From W0P28-013 sp964570565 (GTDB taxonomy: Bacteria > Bacteroidota > Bacteroidia > Bacteroidales > Paludibacteraceae): a stretch of DNA of 64,000 nt. How positions within the stretch are numbered: position 1 is the stretch's first letter; the number at the start of each line of letters is the position of its first letter. Location: assembly GCA_964570565.1 (NCBI GenBank), contig CAZMYT010000002.1, positions 248,001 through 312,000 of the forward strand. The letters are read 5' to 3'. The translations under genes and the position numbers were made by a program. The notes beneath the pieces are model-generated. The model was not told where the DNA came from, did not search any database, and saw only the letters and a program-made list of their open reading frames with translations. Below are positions 59,506-64,000 of the stretch, one piece after another.

Positions 59506-60846
59506 TTATTTTTGGGTGGCACGTGTACGTATAATTTCGCCAACTGTGGCTTTACCCATGCGTACGTAGTCGAGTAATGGGCGGTTACTTGGGCACGAAT
59601 ATAAACAACATCCGCATTCAATACAGTCCATAATTGCATTTTGTTCCATATCGTCCCATAAACGCATTTCGGCTTGTCGTACTAGTAAAAATGGTTCTAA
59701 GCCCATAGGACAGGCTTCAACGCATTTGCCACAACGCATACAGTTTACGGGTTCACGGCGAACTGATTCGGCTTCAGTCATGATTAAAATACCCGAAGTG
59801 CGTTTGTGTGCTGGCATGTTAACGTTGCTCATGGCGCGTCCCATCATAGGGCCACCAGCAATGATTTTACCCGTATCTTCAGGAATTCCACCAGCTTGTG
59901 CAATAACATCGGCTAGTGGTGTACCAAAACGTACTAAATAGTTACCACGGCGGGTTACACTTTCGCCTGTTACAGTTATGACGCGGTCTATCAATGGTTT
60001 ATTTTTTTGAACAGCTTCGTATACGGCATATACAGTAGCTACGTTTTGAACCACTGCGCCTACTGCTATAGGAAGTGCGCCGCTTGGAACTTGTCGTCCG
60101 ATAGTGGCATCAATAAGTTGTTTTTCCCCACCTTGTGGATAGCGCAATTTTAAAGGACAGATTTCGATACCAAAATGGCGATTGGCTATTTTTTGGAATA
60201 ATTCAATCGCGTCTTTTTTATTATTTTCGATACCTACAATGGCGTGTTCTATCTCCAATGCGCGCATTAGCAATGAAATTCCAATAAAAATTTCTTCGCC
60301 ACGTTCCAACATGAGTTGGTGGTCACATGTAAGGTAAGGTTCACATTCTACAGCATTGATAATTAATACTTCAACTTTTGAACCTGGAGGTGGGCTTAGT
60401 TTTACATGAGTTGGGAAACAAGCACCACCTAAACCCACAATGCCGGCATCTTGAATCTTTTTGATGATTTCTTTGCTGGTTAATTTACAAATACGATTCA
60501 AATCAGGTGTGCGGTCGATAGTTTCGAGCCATTCGTCGCCATCTTCTTCTGCATCAATAAATATAGAAGGCATTGGTAATCCCCAAGCATCAAGCGCGGT
60601 GTCAATTTTTGTAACAACGCCAGAGATGGGGGCGTGTACATTTACCGACACAAAGCCATTGGCCGCTGCTATAACTTGGCCAACTTTTACGTGATCACCT
60701 TTTTCTACTATGGGTTGTGCAGGAGCACCTATGTGTTGACTTAAAGGTACAATGGCTTGTTTTGGAAGAGCCACTGTTTCTATAGGTATGTTGGCGGATA
60801 GTTTGTGATCTGTTGGATGAATTCCACCTATTCTAAATGTTTTCAT
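59506..60846 (-). CDS. rnfC: Rnf complex subunit C
   Basis: 446 aa. Flavin/NAD part with GLGGACFPTHVKL and INAVECEPYLTCDHQLMLER, then two 4Fe-4S motifs, CMRCGKCVEACPMG and CIECGCCLYSCPSN. RnfC takes or delivers electrons at NADH on the cytoplasmic side. 12 bases after rnfB. Confidence 0.96.
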   Translation of the reverse strand: MKTFRIGGIHPTDHKLSANIPIETVALPKQAIVPLSQHIGAPAQPIVEKGDHVKVGQVIAAANGFVSVNVHAPISGVVTKIDTALDAWGLPMPSIFIDAEEDGDEWLETIDRTPDLNRICKLTSKEIIKKIQDAGIVGLGGACFPTHVKLSPPPGSKVEVLIINAVECEPYLTCDHQLMLERGEEIFIGISLLMRALEIEHAIVGIENNKKDAIELFQKIANRHFGIEICPLKLRYPQGGEKQLIDATIGRQVPSGALPIAVGAVVQNVATVYAVYEAVQKNKPLIDRVITVTGESVTRRGNYLVRFGTPLADVIAQAGGIPEDTGKIIAGGPMMGRAMSNVNMPAHKRTSGILIMTEAESVRREPVNCMRCGKCVEACPMGLEPFLLVRQAEMRLWDDMEQNAIMDCIECGCCLYSCPSNRPLLDYVRMGKATVGEIIRTRATQK

Positions 60847-60858
60847 AATATGTATGTC

Positions 60859-61737
60859 TTATGCGTTAAGCGTTTCGGTTGGTTTTACTTCGGCAGTTTG
60901 ACTCTCGGTAAGAGGCTTGCGTGCAGGAAAATTCATTTCATGAATGGCGTTTGTTGGACAAACTACCACACATTTACGGCACAAACGGCACTTGTCGTAA
61001 TCAATATAGGCCAAATTGTTGCTAATGGTGATGGCATCAAACGCACATTCTTTCTCACATTTACTACAGCCAATACACGCCACAGCGCATGCTTTACGTG
61101 CTACGCCACCTTTATCTTTATTCACACAACTCACAAAAATACGTCGCCCTTTAGGCCCTTTTTTCCGCAATTCGATGATATTTTTTGGACAAGCTTTTAC
61201 GCAAGCGCCACAGGCGGTACATTTATCTTCATCTACCTCTGGTAAACCCGTTTCAGGATTCATGTGAATGGCATCGAATTTACAAACGGCTACGCAATCG
61301 CCACAACCTAAACAGCCATACATGCAGCCAGTTTCTCCAGCATAAAGGTTGTGCATAATTTGGCAGGAGCGAGCACCATCGTAGTGTGATGTTTTAGGGC
61401 GATGTTCGCACGTTCCATTACAGCGAACAACTGCAATCATCGGTTCACTTTCGACAGCAGCTAATCCTAAGATTTCGCCTACCTTTGCCATAGTTGGCGA
61501 GCCTCCAACAGGACAAAGCAAATTGTCCAAGGAATCGGCTTTTACACACGCTTCGGCAAAGTTGCGACAGCCAGGTTTACCACATCCACCACAGTTGGCT
61601 CCAGGCAAAACAGCTTCTACTTCGTCGATACGTGGGTCTTCTTCTACTTTAAATTTTTGGGCGGCAAGGTATAAAACTACGGCTGATATACAGCCTATGA
61701 CGCCAAGAGTGATAAGAGAAATGACAATTAAATTCAT
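60859..61737 (-). CDS. rnfB: Rnf complex subunit B
   Basis: 292 aa. N-terminal membrane helix, then the CGGCGKPGCRNFAEAC cluster domain and several 4Fe-4S motifs (CLGCGDCVAVC, CTACGACVKACP, CIGCSKCEKECA, CRLCRKCVVVCP). It exchanges electrons with ferredoxin. Follows the rseC gene. Confidence 0.96.
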   Translation of the reverse strand: MNLIVISLITLGVIGCISAVVLYLAAQKFKVEEDPRIDEVEAVLPGANCGGCGKPGCRNFAEACVKADSLDNLLCPVGGSPTMAKVGEILGLAAVESEPMIAVVRCNGTCEHRPKTSHYDGARSCQIMHNLYAGETGCMYGCLGCGDCVAVCKFDAIHMNPETGLPEVDEDKCTACGACVKACPKNIIELRKKGPKGRRIFVSCVNKDKGGVARKACAVACIGCSKCEKECAFDAITISNNLAYIDYDKCRLCRKCVVVCPTNAIHEMNFPARKPLTESQTAEVKPTETLNA

Positions 61738-61776
61738 GGTGATGAAATAATGTTATAATGAAAAAATTGTTGGTTA

Positions 61777-62196
61777 TTAGTTTTTGGTTGTTACATAAAA
61801 TTGGAATTGGCTGGCGAGTTTCTTTTTGAAGAGTGCCATGATGCCAAAATAGGGAATCAAGGTTCCCAATGCGATAGAGCCTGAAAGTGCTTCGTTGGAG
61901 GTAAACAATTTGAGAACCAATAAGGTTGCCAAAATCATACAAAATGGAATAACAAAGGCCAGTAAAACAGCGCGTAAGCCCATACTACGCTGACCGAAAA
62001 TAGTCACACGTTGGCCCACATTAATCTGGGCGTCTTTGGGAATAAGAGCATCAATAATTTTCTCAGCCGTATCAGAAGCCGTGCAAGCAGCTTTCGCATG
62101 GCAGGCAGAGCAAGCAGAGTGTTGTTCGATGCGTACAAATGCGTGATTACCTTCTATACGCTCAACAATACCGTCGTGTTCGATTAAATCATTCAT
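61777..62196 (-). CDS. rseC: RseC/MucC-family protein, first gene of the rnf operon
   Basis: 139 aa from the ATG at 62196. A cysteine-rich N-terminal part (SACSACHAKAACTAS, CxxC-x5-C) is followed by two membrane helices (about 74-96 and 103-121). This is the SoxR-reducing/RseC family. In Bacteroidales it commonly leads the rnf operon and may help with assembly or reduction; the exact role is not known. The longer frame from 62247 crosses the promoter and is rejected. Confidence 0.85.
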   Translation of the reverse strand: MNDLIEHDGIVERIEGNHAFVRIEQHSACSACHAKAACTASDTAEKIIDALIPKDAQINVGQRVTIFGQRSMGLRAVLLAFVIPFCMILATLLVLKLFTSNEALSGSIALGTLIPYFGIMALFKKKLASQFQFYVTTKN

Positions 62197-62244
62197 TTTC
62201 AAAGGTGGTTTTAGGTTTGGAAACCTAATTTGAATACACGGGCG

Positions 62245-62252
62245 CAAAAGTA
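62245..62252 (-). promoter_or_regulatory. -7 promoter element of rseC-rnfBCDGEA
   Basis: The minus strand reads TACTTTTG, 48 bases before the ATG at 62196. It is 13 bases from the plus-strand rbfA -7 box. Confidence 0.55.
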
Positions 62253-62265
62253 CAAATAAAATGGT

Positions 62266-62273
62266 TAACTTTG
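62266..62273 (+). promoter_or_regulatory. -7 promoter element of rbfA
   Basis: TAACTTTG on the plus strand, 96 bases before the rbfA ATG, back to back with the rnf promoter. No good -33 is seen. Confidence 0.45.
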
Positions 62274-62304
62274 CACCGAATTATAGCGTTATTTTTTTTA
62301 TTAG

Positions 62305-62340
62305 TGCATTCGCTTCAGGTTTTTCTGAAGCTATGATGCA
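62305..62340 (+). other. hairpin in the rbfA leader
   Basis: Inner stem GCTTCAG/CTGAAGC with loop GTTTTT, outer stem TGCAT/ATGCA, joined by a small internal loop. There is no T run after it, so it is not a terminator. Confidence 0.55.
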
Positions 62341-62369
62341 ATCAATCATTTTGTTACACAATAAGTTAT

Positions 62370-62717
62370 ATGGAAACAACAAGACAGGAAAAGATAGCGC
62401 GTTTATTGCAAAAGGAATTAGGTGAACTATTTTTGCTTTATGCGCGTCAGTTACAAGGCGTTTTAATCACGGTTACAGAAGTACGCGTGACAACCGATTT
62501 AAGTTTAGGAAGAGTATTCCTGAGCGTTTTCCCAACCAACAAATCGGCAGAAGTGATGCCACAAGTTCAATCCGATACGAAATCTATTCGTTTTGAGTTG
62601 GGCAAACGTGTGCGTCATCAGTTGCGTATTGTTCCTGAGCTTTCATTTTATTTGGATGAATCGATGGAAAAATTGGAACATATTGACCAATTATTGAAAA
62701 ATACGGCTTCAGAGTAA
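62370..62717 (+). CDS. rbfA: 30S ribosome-binding factor A
   Basis: 115 aa, single KH-like domain. TTRQEKIARLLQKELGELF, then VTEVRVTTDLSLGRVFLSVF and HQLRIVPELSFYLDESMEK, is the RbfA pattern. It helps mature the 5' end of 16S rRNA. The permease gene follows after ten bases. Confidence 0.92.
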   Translation: METTRQEKIARLLQKELGELFLLYARQLQGVLITVTEVRVTTDLSLGRVFLSVFPTNKSAEVMPQVQSDTKSIRFELGKRVRHQLRIVPELSFYLDESMEKLEHIDQLLKNTASE

Positions 62718-62727
62718 TAGTGGCGTG

Positions 62728-64000
62728 ATGGATAATCAACAGAAAAAGCAAGCGTGGCACCTGCGCATACGTCAGTATGTGTGGTCGTTATTTGTGGCGC
62801 AACGCTACCTGTTTTCTAAAAAGTCGCATAATACCATCAATATTATTTCGATTGTGTCGATGTGTGGTGTGGCGGTTGGTTCTATGGCGCTTATTTGCGT
62901 ACTTTCTGTGCTCAATGGGTTTGAGCACATGGTGCAGGATTCTTTTACTTCATTTGATCCTGACTTAAAAATCACTTCGCAGCAAGGTCGTGTATTCGAC
63001 TTAAATACAGAGGCGTGGCAACAAGTTCGCACGTTGGATGGTGTAGAACTATTTTCAGAAGTTTTTTCAGGCAATGTATTGGTTGGTTTTAATGGACGAC
63101 AAACGCCAGCTCTTATAAAAGGTGTAAGTACTAATTACTCACACATGACAGGTGTTAAAACCCTCATGATAGATGGATCGTTTATGTTGCGTGGCGGCGC
63201 TGGTAATACCGCGGTAATGGGTGTAGGTGTAGCTAATACGTTGAGTTTAGGCGTCGATTTTGTATCGCCCATAGCGCTGTTTGTGCCAAAACGTAATGTC
63301 AACGTCAATTTAGCGCGACCTGAAACCGCCTTTACACAACATCATCTTTTTGTGTCAGGTGTTTTTGCCGCTAATCAACCTGAATACGATGATGAAATTG
63401 TATTTGTTCCTATTGACTTGGCGCAGCAACTCTTTGATTATAGTCCTACAGAAGTTTCGTCGGTTGAAATTAAAGTAAAAAATGAGAATCAGATAGATAA
63501 GTTGGAATCTACTATTCAAACTATTTTGGGAGATTCCTTTGCTGTTCAGAATCGCTATGAACAACAGGCTGATTTTTACCGCATTCTTCAAATAGAAAAA
63601 TGGATTACTTTCCTTATTCTGGCATTTATTTTACTCATTGCTACGTGTAATATTATTGGCTCACTTTCTATGCTGATGATCAACAAGCAACAAGATATTG
63701 CGTTATTTTTTAACTTAGGTGCAGATAATAAAATCGTACAATTTCTGTTCTTACTAGAAGGTTGGATGATTTCGGTGTATGGTGCCTTGGTTGGTTTAGC
63801 TGTTGGTGTGGTGCTCTGTTTAATACAGCAATATGTGGGTGTTATTAAAATGGGCGAAGGATTTGTTGTAGAAAACTACCCTGTAGCTTTGCAGTTAGGC
63901 GATGTGTTTTTAGTCTTTTTTACCGTAATTATCTTAGGTTTTTTATTGGCCAGTTATCCTGCCAGTGTGTTACGTAAACGCCGTATTACAAAAAGTAATG
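62728..64000 (+). CDS. ABC transporter permease of the LolC/LolE type (3' end outside window)
   Basis: At least 424 aa, still open at the window end. The ATG at 62728 follows an in-frame GTG at 62725; ATG is preferred. RYLFSKKSHNTINIISIVSM and a first membrane helix near 42-62 are typical LolC/E. A periplasmic domain follows, then three helices from about 290 with NIIGSLSMLMINKQQDIALF. It is the same type as the protein at 35080. The two may form the permease pair of a lipoprotein-release complex although 26 kb apart. Confidence 0.85.
   Translation, partial: MDNQQKKQAWHLRIRQYVWSLFVAQRYLFSKKSHNTINIISIVSMCGVAVGSMALICVLSVLNGFEHMVQDSFTSFDPDLKITSQQGRVFDLNTEAWQQVRTLDGVELFSEVFSGNVLVGFNGRQTPALIKGVSTNYSHMTGVKTLMIDGSFMLRGGAGNTAVMGVGVANTLSLGVDFVSPIALFVPKRNVNVNLARPETAFTQHHLFVSGVFAANQPEYDDEIVFVPIDLAQQLFDYSPTEVSSVEIKVKNENQIDKLESTIQTILGDSFAVQNRYEQQADFYRILQIEKWITFLILAFILLIATCNIIGSLSMLMINKQQDIALFFNLGADNKIVQFLFLLEGWMISVYGALVGLAVGVVLCLIQQYVGVIKMGEGFVVENYPVALQLGDVFLVFFTVIILGFLLASYPASVLRKRRITKSN

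Overview
The window is a 64 kb piece of a Bacteroidota chromosome, most likely order Bacteroidales (roughly 40% GC by eye). Grounds: many genes carry the Bacteroidota promoter form (TTTG near -33, TAnnTTTG near -7); there is a PorW/SprE-type component of the type IX secretion system (T9SS) and six secreted proteins with a T9SS-like C-terminal tail; GldG, a DUF3078 protein, the short flavobacterial-type arginine decarboxylase, and both Na+-NQR and Rnf are present. Rubrerythrin, PEP carboxykinase, NQR and Rnf together suggest an anaerobe or microaerophile with a succinate/propionate-type metabolism (inference). I see no phage, insertion sequence, CRISPR array or rRNA.

Layout. 1-7100: PorW-like lipoprotein (partial, minus), then a DUF3078 protein and three consecutive secreted proteins. 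7160-9604 (minus): dnaN-prmC-recX. 9700-13455 (minus): pgpH-gldG. 13733-15544: adk-obg. 15580-20977 (minus): mnmD, secA and an MFS transporter. 21066-23202: tRNA-Gly(CCC), a Big2-domain T9SS cargo and a CAT-anticodon tRNA. 23360-26680: HAD phosphatase, then an oxidative-stress group of PerR/Fur-like regulator, a 38-aa rubredoxin, reverse rubrerythrin, viroplasmin-RNase H and an alternative-oxidase-like di-iron protein. 26732-32884 (minus): complete nqrABCDEF, with a rubredoxin-like domain fused to NqrC. 33373-36629: pckA, a LolC/E-type permease and a small winged-helix protein. 36688-42169 (minus): a 1655-aa T9SS cargo and a short acidic C-terminally anchored protein. 42535-43932: speA. 43989-52663 (minus): the most unusual locus. 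A 1323-aa T9SS cargo is followed by a 51-aa peptide, a terminator, and then an HPr-kinase-like P-loop protein, an S24/S26-type peptidase, a PqqD-like recognition protein, a nucleotidyltransferase-like protein and an ABC exporter. 52865-56424 (minus): aroB, a CoA-binding protein, dapB, lepB. 56549-62196 (minus): rseC-rnfBCDGEA. 62370-64000: rbfA and a second LolC/E-type permease, cut by the window end.

How it fits together. NQR and Rnf would couple NADH/quinone and NADH/ferredoxin chemistry to ion gradients, while PckA links C4 and C3 metabolism. The PerR-rubrerythrin-oxidase group would deal with oxygen and peroxide; its promoter carries a perfect 7-1-7 inverted repeat. SecA and LepB serve the general export route that feeds the T9SS cargo. 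The 44-49 kb locus looks like a ribosomally made, modified and exported peptide system. It lacks the lasso, lanthipeptide and radical-SAM enzymes usually found, and it is my main candidate for an undescribed system.
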